Positions 41,820 through 49,566 of a stretch of 64,000 nucleotides of DNA are shown piece by piece. The stretch covers positions 124,001 through 188,000 of the forward strand of contig NZ_JACFSZ010000003.1 in the NCBI RefSeq assembly GCF_014805525.1, in the 5' to 3' direction. The DNA is from Rhabdothermincola sediminis (lineage in GTDB: Bacteria > Actinomycetota > Acidimicrobiia > Acidimicrobiales > Acidimicrobilacustridaceae). Position numbers and translations under genes: made by a program. Under the pieces are notes generated by a model that was given only the letters and a program-made list of their open reading frames with translations, searched no databases and was not told where the DNA came from. How positions within the stretch are numbered: the first letter of the stretch is position 1; each line of letters begins with the position of its first letter.

Positions 41820-43304
41820 TCAGAACTGGAAGTAGATGAACGGGGCGATGCCCTCCGGCCCGAGCGCGTTGATGCCGACCAGCGCGGCGGCCACCAGCCC
41901 GATCTGCAGGGCCGGTGCCAGGCGGCCGAAGCCGCGCTGCACCTGCTCCGGGATGCTCGGGGGCACGAACTGCGAGGCCAGCATCGCCACGATGGTCGCG
42001 GCGAGCAACGGGGTCACCAGCGTGGAGGCACCGCCCGTGACCGGCACCAGCTGGCCCAGCACCGCGAGCGCCCCGTCGAGTGACGTCGCCCGGAAGAACA
42101 CCCAGGCCAGCGCGACGACATGGAACGTGAGCAGCCACTGGAGCACCGCCACCACCCGCGGCGGCACCCCCAGCGGCTCGCGCTCGGCCCACCGGGCCTT
42201 GACCACCCGCTCACCGATCAGCACCCCACCGTGGATCGCCCCCCAGATGACGAAGGTCCAGTTGGCACCGTGCCAGAGCCCACCGAGCAGCATGGTGAGC
42301 ATCAGGTTGAGGTAGACGAACCACCGGCGGGGTTGGTTCCCCCGAGCGGGATCGAACATCGCCACCAACCGGGAGCTGCGGTTGCCCCCGAGGGGGATGT
42401 ACAGGTAGTCGCGCAGCCACCGCGACAAGGTCATGTGCCATCGCCGCCAGAACTCCTGCACCGAGCGCGACCGGTACGGGGCGTCGAAGTTCTGCGGGAA
42501 GCGGATCCCGAGCAGGAGGGCCACACCGATGGCGATGTCGGTGTACCCGCTGAAGTCGGCGTAGATCTGGATCGCGTACGCGTAGATGCCGAAGAGCACC
42601 TCCAGGCTGCTGTGTCCCTGCGGGAACTGGAAGACCGGATCCGCGATGGTCGCCATGTAGCTGGAGATCACGACCTTCTTGAACAGCCCGCGGAAGATCA
42701 GCATGAACGCTTCCGAAGACTCGACCGCTCGGGGGTCCGGGCGGGTGTCGAGCTGCCAGGCGAACTCGCTGGCCCGCACGATCGGACCCGCGACCAGGTG
42801 GGCGAAGAATGACAGGTACACCGCGAAGTCGAGCAGCGGCATCGGTTTGCGCCACTCGCCGCGCCCGATGTCGACCACGTAGCTGATGGCCTGGAAGGTG
42901 AAGAAGGAGATACCCACGGGGAGCACGATCCCGAGCAGCGGCGGATCGAGGTCGAAGCCGAGGCGGTTCAGCCAGCTGCTCCCGGTAGACAGCACGAACT
43001 CCGCGTACTTGAAGAACCCCAGGGCGCCGAGGTTGATCAGCACCGCCAGGCGCACCAGGCGCGTACTGGTCGTGGTGCGCTGCCCCTCGGGGCCGAGCGA
43101 CGCGTAGATCTGCCTCCCGAAGAACCAGTTGACCCCGATCGATCCCAGCAGGAGGAACACGTAGTACCAACGGAACCAGCCGTAGAAGATCAGGCTGGCG
43201 GCGAGGATGAACAGGCGCCACCACTTCGGGAACGGTCGCAACAGCCAGTTGCCCGTGAACACGACCACGAAGAAGATCGCGAAGTCGACGGTCGGGAACA
43301 GCAT
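41820..43304 (-). CDS. MBOAT family O-acyltransferase (AlgI/DltB-like)
   Basis: A 494-residue polytopic protein with about 11 hydrophobic helices. The AlgI-type motifs are SRSVQEFWRRWHMTLSRWL, YIPLGGNRSS and LGGLWHGANWTFVIWG, where the His is the presumed catalytic residue. It should move acetyl groups across the membrane to an SGNH partner, the next gene, for modification of a secreted glycan. It starts at ATG 43304, and a TAGCGT hexamer at 43357-43352 predicts a leader near 40 bases. No alginate genes are nearby, so the acceptor is unknown; a phosphohexomutase lies immediately upstream. Confidence 0.9.
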   Translation of the reverse strand: MLFPTVDFAIFFVVVFTGNWLLRPFPKWWRLFILAASLIFYGWFRWYYVFLLLGSIGVNWFFGRQIYASLGPEGQRTTTSTRLVRLAVLINLGALGFFKYAEFVLSTGSSWLNRLGFDLDPPLLGIVLPVGISFFTFQAISYVVDIGRGEWRKPMPLLDFAVYLSFFAHLVAGPIVRASEFAWQLDTRPDPRAVESSEAFMLIFRGLFKKVVISSYMATIADPVFQFPQGHSSLEVLFGIYAYAIQIYADFSGYTDIAIGVALLLGIRFPQNFDAPYRSRSVQEFWRRWHMTLSRWLRDYLYIPLGGNRSSRLVAMFDPARGNQPRRWFVYLNLMLTMLLGGLWHGANWTFVIWGAIHGGVLIGERVVKARWAEREPLGVPPRVVAVLQWLLTFHVVALAWVFFRATSLDGALAVLGQLVPVTGGASTLVTPLLAATIVAMLASQFVPPSIPEQVQRGFGRLAPALQIGLVAAALVGINALGPEGIAPFIYFQF

Positions 43305-43351
43305 CGGAGCGGGCGACTCGGCCGAGGAGCAGGAGGATGCCGGAGCGCGGA

Positions 43352-43357
43352 ACGCTA
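43352..43357 (-). promoter_or_regulatory. -10 element for MBOAT-SGNH operon
   Basis: TAGCGT on the minus strand in the 72-base gap after the phosphohexomutase. It is followed by a leader of about 40 bases, so this operon is not leaderless. Confidence 0.35.
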
Positions 43358-43376
43358 GCCCAGTTGCGTGGCCCGT

Positions 43377-45089
43377 TCAGCCATGGGCCGTTCGATCCAC
43401 GTAGGAGCTGACCGCGCCGTGCAGCGACTCGAGCTCGCGGGCCGCGTCGGCTTCGGCCCGAGCCAGCGATGACGGTGTGTCACCGACGGCCCGGCAGACC
43501 CGCCCGTAGACCTTCAGCTTGGGCTCGGTGCCGCTGGGCCGGGCGATCAGCCGAGCGTCGCCGCCGAGGTGGAGCACCACTGCGTCGACCGGTGGGAGCC
43601 GCCCACCGGCGAGGAGGTCCTCCACTCGGCGGACCTCGTGGTGGCCGAGCCGCGCCGGTGGCGACGACCGCAGGGCGGCCATCAGGGCATCGATCCTCGA
43701 CCGGGCGGCGTAGCCGGTGAACCGGAACGACCAGGTGGCGGTGGCGAACAGCCCGTGACGCCGGGCGAGCTGCTCGAGGCGGTCCCACACGGTGAGCCCC
43801 GCGGCGCGAAGCTCGGCGGCGAGCTCGGCGAACGCCAACGCCGCGGCGATGCCGTCCTTGTCCCGGAGGTAGCCGTCCACGGCGTAGCCGAGCGCCTCCT
43901 CGTAGGCCAGCACGAGCTCCCACTCGGGGTGGGCGATCACCGGGCGCATGAGCCACTTGAACCCCGTCAGGGTCTCGACGTGGTGCACGCCGTGCGCGGC
44001 CGCGAGCCGCGCCACCAGCCCGGAGGAGACGAACGTGTCGACCACCAGCCGCTCACCAGGCCCGCCGTTGCTGCGGCGAAGCCGATAGTCGGCCAGCAGC
44101 GCGCCCACCTGATCTCCGGTCAATCGCCGCCAGAGCCCGTCGCGCCCGCGGACCGCCACGCCCAAGCGGTCCGCGTCGGGGTCGTGGGCGAGCACCAGGT
44201 CCGCGCCGAGCGCCTCCGCCTGGCCGTAGGCCAGGTCGAGCACCCCATCTTCCTCGGGGTTGGGGTAGGGCGTGGTCGGGAAGGCCGGATCGGGCACCGC
44301 CTGCGCGGCCACCACGTGCAGCGGTTCGAAGCCCGCGGCGGCGAACACCCGCTCCGTGACGTCGAGCCCGACACCGTGCAGGGGCGTGTAGACGATCGAC
44401 AACTGGCGGGGGCCGGCACCGAGTCGACTCACCGCCCGCTCTACGTATGCGTCGACGACGTCGCTGCCCGCCTGGCGGATGCCGCGGGAGTCCTCTGCAC
44501 CGTCACCGCCAGGCACCTCGAGCAACGCGGGGGCGCCCCCGCCGTCACCCTCGGCGATCTCGTCGATCGCGGCCGCGATCTGCCGATCCACCGGCGGCAC
44601 GATCTGCGCGCCGTCATCCAGATACACCTTGAAGCCGTTGTCCGCCGGCGGGTTGTGGCTGGCGGTGCACATCACGCCCGCGTCGGCACCGAGCAGCCGG
44701 ACCGCGAACGCCACCAGCGGCGTCGGCACCGGCCGGGGGAACAGGACCGCCACCCCGCCCGCTGCCGCCACGACCCTCGCGGTCTCGAGCGCGAACTCGT
44801 CCGACTTGCGCCGAGCGTCGTAGCCGACGACGACCTTCCGGCCGTCGCCGAGATAGCGCATCAACCCTGTGGCGGCACGGCGGACCACCACCCGGTTCAT
44901 GCGGTTCGGCCCGGCACCCATCTCCGCCCGCAAGCCAGCAGTGCCGAACTCGAGCCGGCGGTCGAACCGGTCACGCAGCCCGTCCTCGTCCCCCACCGCC
45001 ACCAGCGCGTCGAGCTCGGCCCGGGTCTCGGGATCGGGATCGGTGGCCTGCCAGGCCCGCACCCGTCGGATCAGCTCGGCGTCGAGCAT
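43377..45089 (-). CDS. phosphoglucomutase/phosphomannomutase family protein
   Basis: A 570-residue alpha-D-phosphohexomutase of the PGM2/PgmB-like long type. LEFGTAGLRAEMGAGPNRMN is the opening motif. The phosphoserine loop is VMCTASHNPPADNGFKVY, the Mg loop is DPDADRLGVAV, the sugar loop is AYEEALGYAV and the phosphate loop is ARPSGTEPKLKVY. It interconverts hexose-1- and hexose-6-phosphates, feeding cell-wall glycans and glycogen/trehalose (glgX-treY lie 14 kb away). ATG 45089 is used; the longer frame antisenses the amidase. CAGACT at 45102-45097 seven bases upstream is a weak -10. Confidence 0.92.
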   Translation of the reverse strand: MLDAELIRRVRAWQATDPDPETRAELDALVAVGDEDGLRDRFDRRLEFGTAGLRAEMGAGPNRMNRVVVRRAATGLMRYLGDGRKVVVGYDARRKSDEFALETARVVAAAGGVAVLFPRPVPTPLVAFAVRLLGADAGVMCTASHNPPADNGFKVYLDDGAQIVPPVDRQIAAAIDEIAEGDGGGAPALLEVPGGDGAEDSRGIRQAGSDVVDAYVERAVSRLGAGPRQLSIVYTPLHGVGLDVTERVFAAAGFEPLHVVAAQAVPDPAFPTTPYPNPEEDGVLDLAYGQAEALGADLVLAHDPDADRLGVAVRGRDGLWRRLTGDQVGALLADYRLRRSNGGPGERLVVDTFVSSGLVARLAAAHGVHHVETLTGFKWLMRPVIAHPEWELVLAYEEALGYAVDGYLRDKDGIAAALAFAELAAELRAAGLTVWDRLEQLARRHGLFATATWSFRFTGYAARSRIDALMAALRSSPPARLGHHEVRRVEDLLAGGRLPPVDAVVLHLGGDARLIARPSGTEPKLKVYGRVCRAVGDTPSSLARAEADAARELESLHGAVSSYVDRTAHG

Positions 45090-45126
45090 GGCCCCCAGTC
45101 TGCTCGCGGCTGGCCACGGGCGAGGA

Positions 45127-45157
45127 CCTCGAGGTGCCGGTAGGGTCCTCGAGGTGC
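45127..45157 (+). promoter_or_regulatory. direct repeats flanking the amidase -10 element
   Basis: Two exact copies of CCTCGAGGTGC lie at 45127-45137 and 45147-45157, offset by 20 bases (two helical turns). TAGGGT (45141-45146) sits between them, and the second copy includes the GTG start. The hexamer is 7 bases before the start. The repeats could be an operator or part of one. Confidence 0.4.
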
Positions 45158-46575
45158 GAGACGACCTCTCCGTGCTCGACGCCACCGGGCAAGCCGAACT
45201 GGTGCGCTCGGGCGCCTGCACCCCGCTGGAGCTCGTCGACGCCGCCATCGAGCGCGTCGAGAGCCTGAACCCGCGGTTGAACGCGATCATCCATCCCCTC
45301 TTCGACAAGGCCCGCGACCAGGCCCGGCGCGATCCGGATATGGCGGCGCGCCCGTTCGCCGGCGTGCCAATGGGCCTCAAGGACGCGGTCGCGCACTCCG
45401 CGGGCGACCCCCACCACCTCGGCATGCGGTTCCTGCGGGACCTCGGATGGACCGAAGACGACGACGCCTGGCTGGTCACCCGGTTCCGCGACGCCGGGCT
45501 GTCGATCATCGGCAAGACGAACGTCCCGGAGCTGGCCTTCTCCGACACCACCGAGCCCGTCGCCTACGGCCCGACGCGAAACCCCTGGGATCCCGCCCGC
45601 TCACCCGGCGGGTCCAGCGGTGGCAGCGCGGCTGCGGTGGCTTCGGGCATGGTGCCCGTCGCCCACGGTAACGACATGGGCGGCTCGATCCGCATCCCCG
45701 CCAGCGCGTGCGGCCTGGTCGGTCTCAAGCCCACCCGGGCACGGACCTCGCTGGCACCGTCGCTGGGCGAGCTGTGGGGACCGACCACCCACGAGGGCGT
45801 GCTCACCCGCACCGTACGCGACACCGCGGCCGTGCTGGACCGCATCGCCGGATCCGCACCGGGTGATCCCTACACCGCACCCCCGCCAGCGCGCCCGTTC
45901 CTCGACGAGCTCGGCGCGGATCCCGGCTCGCTGCGCATCGGGCTTCGGGTGGAGCTGCCCGCGCCGGGCGGCGAGCCCCACAGCGCGTGCCGGGCCGCGG
46001 TGGAGCGGACCGGACAGGCGCTGGAGGACCTCGGCCACCGCGTGGACTGGTCCGCCCCGGACGCCTTGGAGCTCAGCCTCGACGACGCCCTGCTGATGTT
46101 CCCCGTGTTCGCGGCCCGCGAGCTCGACCGCTGGTCGGCCCGCACCGGCCGGGTCATCGGCGAGGACGACGTGGAGCCCGCGACCTGGGTGATGGCGGAG
46201 ATCGGCCGGTCCGTCACCGCCGCTCGGTACCTCGCCTGCCTGGACGCCGCGCAGCGCTGGTCCCGGCAGGCGGCGGCCTGGTGGGCGGCGGGCTGGGACG
46301 TGCTGGTCACCCCCACCCTCCCCGAGCCACCTCCGCCGCTGGGCGAACTCACCGGCCCGACCGGCGCCCGACTGGTCGCCTACACGCTGCCGTGGAACCT
46401 GAGTGGGCAGCCGGCGATCTCCCTGCCGCTGCACCAGGACCACTCGGGCCTGCCGATCGGTGTCCAGCTCGTCGCGGTGCAAGGCCGCGAAGACCTGCTC
46501 CTCCGGCTCGCCGCCCAACTCGAGCAGGCGCTGCCCTGGCAAGACCGCCTCCCGCCGATCCACGCGTCGCGCTGA
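45154..46575 (+). CDS. amidase signature family amidase
   Basis: A 473-residue amidase with the Ser-cisSer-Lys triad. Lys is in GVPMGLKDAVAHSAG (about residue 75), the Gly/Ser-rich signature is SPGGSSGGSAAAVASGMVPV, and HGNDMGGSIRIPASACGLVGLKP carries the nucleophilic Ser. C-terminal LPWNLSGQPAISLPLH is conserved. Such enzymes hydrolyse amides, nitrile-derived amides or oligomer linkages; the subunit GatA is unlikely because no gatB/C are adjacent. GTG 45154 is selected over a longer frame because TAGGGT lies seven bases upstream and the extension antisenses the mutase. Confidence 0.92.
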   Translation: MRDDLSVLDATGQAELVRSGACTPLELVDAAIERVESLNPRLNAIIHPLFDKARDQARRDPDMAARPFAGVPMGLKDAVAHSAGDPHHLGMRFLRDLGWTEDDDAWLVTRFRDAGLSIIGKTNVPELAFSDTTEPVAYGPTRNPWDPARSPGGSSGGSAAAVASGMVPVAHGNDMGGSIRIPASACGLVGLKPTRARTSLAPSLGELWGPTTHEGVLTRTVRDTAAVLDRIAGSAPGDPYTAPPPARPFLDELGADPGSLRIGLRVELPAPGGEPHSACRAAVERTGQALEDLGHRVDWSAPDALELSLDDALLMFPVFAARELDRWSARTGRVIGEDDVEPATWVMAEIGRSVTAARYLACLDAAQRWSRQAAAWWAAGWDVLVTPTLPEPPPPLGELTGPTGARLVAYTLPWNLSGQPAISLPLHQDHSGLPIGVQLVAVQGREDLLLRLAAQLEQALPWQDRLPPIHASR

Positions 46576-46582
46576 GAGGACG

Positions 46583-47251
46583 ATGACGCCGCCGATGCCC
46601 ACGATCGACACCATCGAGGTCGCTGATCCGCCGGAGGCCTGGCGGGCGGCCGGCTTCGACGTCGACGACGACGCCACCTGCCGGGTCGGCGGGGTGCGGA
46701 TACGCCTGGTGGGCCGGGAACGGGGCCGGCGCATCCTGTCGTGGGCGTTGCGGGACGCCACCGTCACGAGCCCCGACCTCGACGGCCTCCCCACCGCTGC
46801 AAGCACGGCGCGACCCTGCGAGCCGGCCCGCCACCCGAACGGTGTGCTCCAGATCGACCACGTGGTGCTGGTGACCCCCGACCCCGCTCGGACCACGGCG
46901 ATGCTGTGCGCCGCGGGGTTCGAACCGCGCCGGACCCGCCACACAGACCAGTACGGGCCGCCGTTCCTGCAAGTGTTCTTCCGCGCCGGCGAGGTCATCG
47001 TGGAGGTGATCGGCCCCGAGGAGCCGAGCGGGGACGGGCCGGCGGCGTTCTTCGGCCTGGCCTACACGGTGGCCGACCTCGACGCGACCGCCGCGCTGCT
47101 CCGCGACGCGCTCGGCACCCCCAAGGCAGCTGTGCAACCCGGCCGGCGCATCGCCACCCTCCGGCACAAGGCGCTCGGTCTGTCGGTGCCCACCGCGTTC
47201 CTGTCCCCCGGGCCGGACGCGCTGGGGCGCGAGCAGGGCCCAGCGCGCTGA
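46583..47251 (+). CDS. VOC/glyoxalase superfamily protein
   Basis: A 222-residue protein with a VOC module repeat. The second module is clear: LQIDHVVLVTPDPARTTAML, GPPFLQVFFRAGEVIVEVIGPEEP and FGLAYTVADLDATAALL carry the His and Glu metal ligands in the usual positions. The N-terminal 85 residues form a weaker half with CRVGGVRIRLVGRERG. It could be a glyoxalase-like enzyme or a binding protein; the reaction is not assignable. ATG 46583 follows the amidase stop by 7 bases with GAGAGG just upstream; ATG 46595 is an alternative. Probably an operon with the amidase. Confidence 0.8.
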   Translation: MTPPMPTIDTIEVADPPEAWRAAGFDVDDDATCRVGGVRIRLVGRERGRRILSWALRDATVTSPDLDGLPTAASTARPCEPARHPNGVLQIDHVVLVTPDPARTTAMLCAAGFEPRRTRHTDQYGPPFLQVFFRAGEVIVEVIGPEEPSGDGPAAFFGLAYTVADLDATAALLRDALGTPKAAVQPGRRIATLRHKALGLSVPTAFLSPGPDALGREQGPAR

Positions 47252-47272
47252 CCGGCCCGCTAGGGGTGCGGC

Positions 47273-47278
47273 TACCCT
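47273..47278 (+). promoter_or_regulatory. -10 element for the gene at 47288
   Basis: TACCCT on the plus strand ends 9 bases before ATG 47288. No Shine-Dalgarno is present. Confidence 0.45.
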
Positions 47279-47287
47279 CGGGCCGAG

Positions 47288-47890
47288 ATGCTCGACCACG
47301 TCTTCACCGATGCCATCGGGGCGCTACGCGACGCGTTCGAAGGGGCCCTGCTCGAACGACAAGCGTTCGAGGAACGGTTCCAGATGGACATGCTGCTCGG
47401 GGACATGCGCTGGGAGACCAGCTACGGGCTCCCCGGCGAAGGCCTCCCACCGCGGGTGCAGGCCGACATCACCCTCTCCTGGCCGACGTGGTCGCAGACC
47501 TCCTACCGCCTCTGGTACATCGACGAGCCCTTCGACGAGCCGCCCCGCATCGACATCGAGATCGTGTTGCGCGTTCAGCGCCTCGCCTCCTCCCCCGATC
47601 CGGCGATGCTGCTGAGCGTGCTGCCCACCGAGAGCCCGCCGATCGCCAGCGAGCCGTTGCACCGCTCAGGGCCGACGATCGAGACGGTGTACCCACCCGA
47701 CCTCAAGGAGCCCGAGTACGCCATCGAGGTCAGCTACGACGGCTGCTACGAGTTCGACGAAGCCACCCTCGAGGACGGCCGCATCCTCGACGACCACTTC
47801 TCCGCGATGGGCGGGTGGATCTCCTCCACCCTGGTACGCGTAGGCGATCTCACCTGGGACTTCCTCCCGCCGCTCGACGGCGGGGAGTAG
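47288..47890 (+). CDS. conserved hypothetical protein
   Basis: A 200-residue soluble, acidic protein that I do not recognise. It has an amphipathic N-terminal helix (TDAIGALRDAFEGALLERQA), a beta-rich core (ADITLSWPTWSQTSYRLWYI, RIDIEIVLRVQRL, YAIEVSYDGCYEFDEA) and a C-terminal WISSTLVRVGDLTWDFLPPL. There is no signal peptide or membrane helix. Codon bias and the promoter nine bases upstream support a real gene. It converges on the crotonase gene with a 27-base gap. Confidence 0.7.
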   Translation: MLDHVFTDAIGALRDAFEGALLERQAFEERFQMDMLLGDMRWETSYGLPGEGLPPRVQADITLSWPTWSQTSYRLWYIDEPFDEPPRIDIEIVLRVQRLASSPDPAMLLSVLPTESPPIASEPLHRSGPTIETVYPPDLKEPEYAIEVSYDGCYEFDEATLEDGRILDDHFSAMGGWISSTLVRVGDLTWDFLPPLDGGE

Positions 47891-47917
47891 CAGGGCCGAT
47901 CAGCCGATTCAGCCCGA

Positions 47918-48769
47918 TCAGAACGACTTGGGGTTCGGAAGCAGGTCGTCGAAGCGCGGGTCGCGCTTCTCGCTCTTGGCGGCGAAGCTCTCCATCATGT
48001 CGGCCGGCTGGAACATGCCCGTCTGCCAGGTGGCGATGTAGTTGAGCCCGTCGGCGACCGAGTGGTCGCGGGCGTAGTTGACCATCTCCTTGGTTCCCCA
48101 GATCGCCAGCGGGCTCTTGGCGGCGATCTCGCGGGCGATCTCCATCACGGCCTCCAGCATCGCCTCCTGGGTGTCGAACACCTCGTTGACCAGCCCGACC
48201 TCCTTCGCCCGCGCAGCCGGCATGCGCCGCCCGGTGTAGGCCAGCTCGCGGGCCACACCCTCAGGGATCAGCTTCGGCAGGCGCTGCAGGGTGCCGACGT
48301 CGGCGGTCATGCCGATGTTGATCTCCTGGACCACGAAGAACGCGTCCGCGGTCGCGTAGCGACAGTCGCACGCGGTGACCATGTCGACCGCGCCGCCCAC
48401 GCAGCCACCCTGTACCGCGGCGAGCACCGGCTGGCGGGCCTTCTCGAGGGCGTTGAAGCTCTCCTGGAGCAGCAGCGCGGTCTGGCGCAGCCGGGCCCGG
48501 GTGCGGCCCATCTCGGTGGTGCGGGGCTCCTCGTTCCCTGGCAGGCCGGCCCCTCCGGTGAAGACCGACAGGTCCATCCCGGCGCTGAAGTGCTTGCCGG
48601 TGGAGGACAGCACGATCACCCTGGCCGATCCGTCGTCATCGATCTCCCGCACGATCTGCGGTAGCTCCGACCAGAAGGCCGGCACCATGGTGTTCAGCTC
48701 GTCCGGCCGGTTGAGGCGCAGGTGCGCCACCTTGTCGCTGATCTCGACGTCGAAGCAGCAGTAGCCCAT
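47918..48769 (-). CDS. crotonase, delta3,5-delta2,4-dienoyl-CoA isomerase-like
   Basis: A 283-residue crotonase. GKHFSAGMDLSVF and GGCVGGAVDMVTACD form the oxyanion hole. FFVVQEINIGMTADVGTLQRLP contains both the Glu and the Asp (ADVG) that distinguish mammalian ECH1 dienoyl-CoA isomerases from hydratases. It probably repositions double bonds during breakdown of unsaturated acyl-CoAs. This is different from the first crotonase in the window, which lacks these residues. ATG 48769 is predicted leaderless from TAGGGT six bases upstream. It faces a divergent region with a long perfect hairpin. Confidence 0.88.
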   Translation of the reverse strand: MGYCCFDVEISDKVAHLRLNRPDELNTMVPAFWSELPQIVREIDDDGSARVIVLSSTGKHFSAGMDLSVFTGGAGLPGNEEPRTTEMGRTRARLRQTALLLQESFNALEKARQPVLAAVQGGCVGGAVDMVTACDCRYATADAFFVVQEINIGMTADVGTLQRLPKLIPEGVARELAYTGRRMPAARAKEVGLVNEVFDTQEAMLEAVMEIAREIAAKSPLAIWGTKEMVNYARDHSVADGLNYIATWQTGMFQPADMMESFAAKSEKRDPRFDDLLPNPKSF

Positions 48770-48775
48770 GCCGCC

Positions 48776-48781
48776 ACCCTA
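48776..48781 (-). promoter_or_regulatory. -10 element for dienoyl-CoA isomerase-like gene
   Basis: TAGGGT on the minus strand ends 6 bases before ATG 48769. Confidence 0.5.
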
Positions 48782-48842
48782 GGCGGCTGGGCGGTACCCG
48801 ACACTCTCCAAGCCTCCCGCCCGGTGCTTCCCCTCATCCTCA

Positions 48843-48894
48843 CGTCCTGGCATGTCAAACGCGTGCCAGAGCACGCGTTTGACATGCCAGAACG
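48843..48894. promoter_or_regulatory. long perfect inverted repeat in a divergent intergenic region
   Basis: Arms CTGGCATGTCAAACGCGTGC (48847-48866) and 48871-48890 are exactly complementary over 20 bases, with a 4-base loop CAGA. With one mismatch the pairing extends to 24 bases each side (48843-48894). It lies about 60-110 bases upstream of the crotonase start and 150-200 upstream of the secreted-protein start. That position suits a regulator site or transcript hairpin rather than a terminator. Confidence 0.6.
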
Positions 48895-49040
48895 AAAGAG
48901 CGAACACGCGATCGAGCGACGGGAGTGGGAAAGACGGCTTTCTAGAACTTGTTGCAAAGATGGGCCGAATGGCCTAGAAGTGTGTGCGGAGGGAGTGGCA
49001 TCCGACACACCGGGTGCCCGAGGAAGGAAGGAACCCGCAC

Positions 49041-49484
49041 ATGCGAAAGACCCTGGCCGCCGTGGCGCTCGCCGCCACCCTGCTGCTCACCGCCGTGCCG
49101 GCAGCCGACGCCGCCGGCTGGTGGAGCCGGAGCAAGCCGGCGCCGGCCCCCCAGCCGACCCGCACGCTGTCCTACACAGAGTCGTGGTTGCTGCAGTCGG
49201 TGCTCGACAACGTGGCCCTCACCGACATCGAGCTCACCCCGGCCGGGCGGCAGTTCCTCAACAGCATCCTGCGGGCCCTGATGCCCAAGCTCTGCCCGAT
49301 CGTGGCCAACGCCGCCGCACCGGAGTTCCGCGACCTGGTGCTGCAAGGCTGCCAGGGGGTCGCCGCCGCGCCCGACCCGTACGGCGCGCTCCTGGACTTC
49401 CTGCCGCTGGCCTGCGCGGGAGGGGACCTGATCTTCCCGGACTACCGACAGCTCATCCGGGTGGCCTGCGGCCTGCTGTTCTGA
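49041..49484 (+). CDS. exported hypothetical protein
   Basis: A 147-residue protein with a clear signal peptide (RKTLAAVALAATLLLTAVPA, cleavage near ADA). The mature part begins GWWSRSKPAPAPQP, then is helical (LQSVLDNVALTDIELTPAGRQ). It has four cysteines, in LCPIVANAA, QGCQGV, LACAGG and VACGLLF, which could form two disulphides. I do not recognise the family. ATG 49041 is set by the signal peptide and by AAGGAAGG about 9 bases upstream, so this message has a leader. It is followed by a strong hairpin. Confidence 0.8.
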   Translation: MRKTLAAVALAATLLLTAVPAADAAGWWSRSKPAPAPQPTRTLSYTESWLLQSVLDNVALTDIELTPAGRQFLNSILRALMPKLCPIVANAAAPEFRDLVLQGCQGVAAAPDPYGALLDFLPLACAGGDLIFPDYRQLIRVACGLLF

Positions 49485-49491
49485 ACCGCCT

Positions 49492-49538
49492 CTCGGGGTG
49501 CGGATCACCGACCGCACGATCGGGATCCGCACCCCGAG
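49492..49538. terminator. 15-bp hairpin between convergent genes
   Basis: Arms 49492-49506 (CTCGGGGTGCGGATC) and 49524-49538 are perfectly complementary, with a 17-base loop. It starts 7 bases after the secreted-protein stop and precedes the convergent end of the diiron-protein gene. No T-run follows. Confidence 0.65.
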
Positions 49539-49566
49539 GCGACACCCGGGGTCCGGAGCCCGACGA

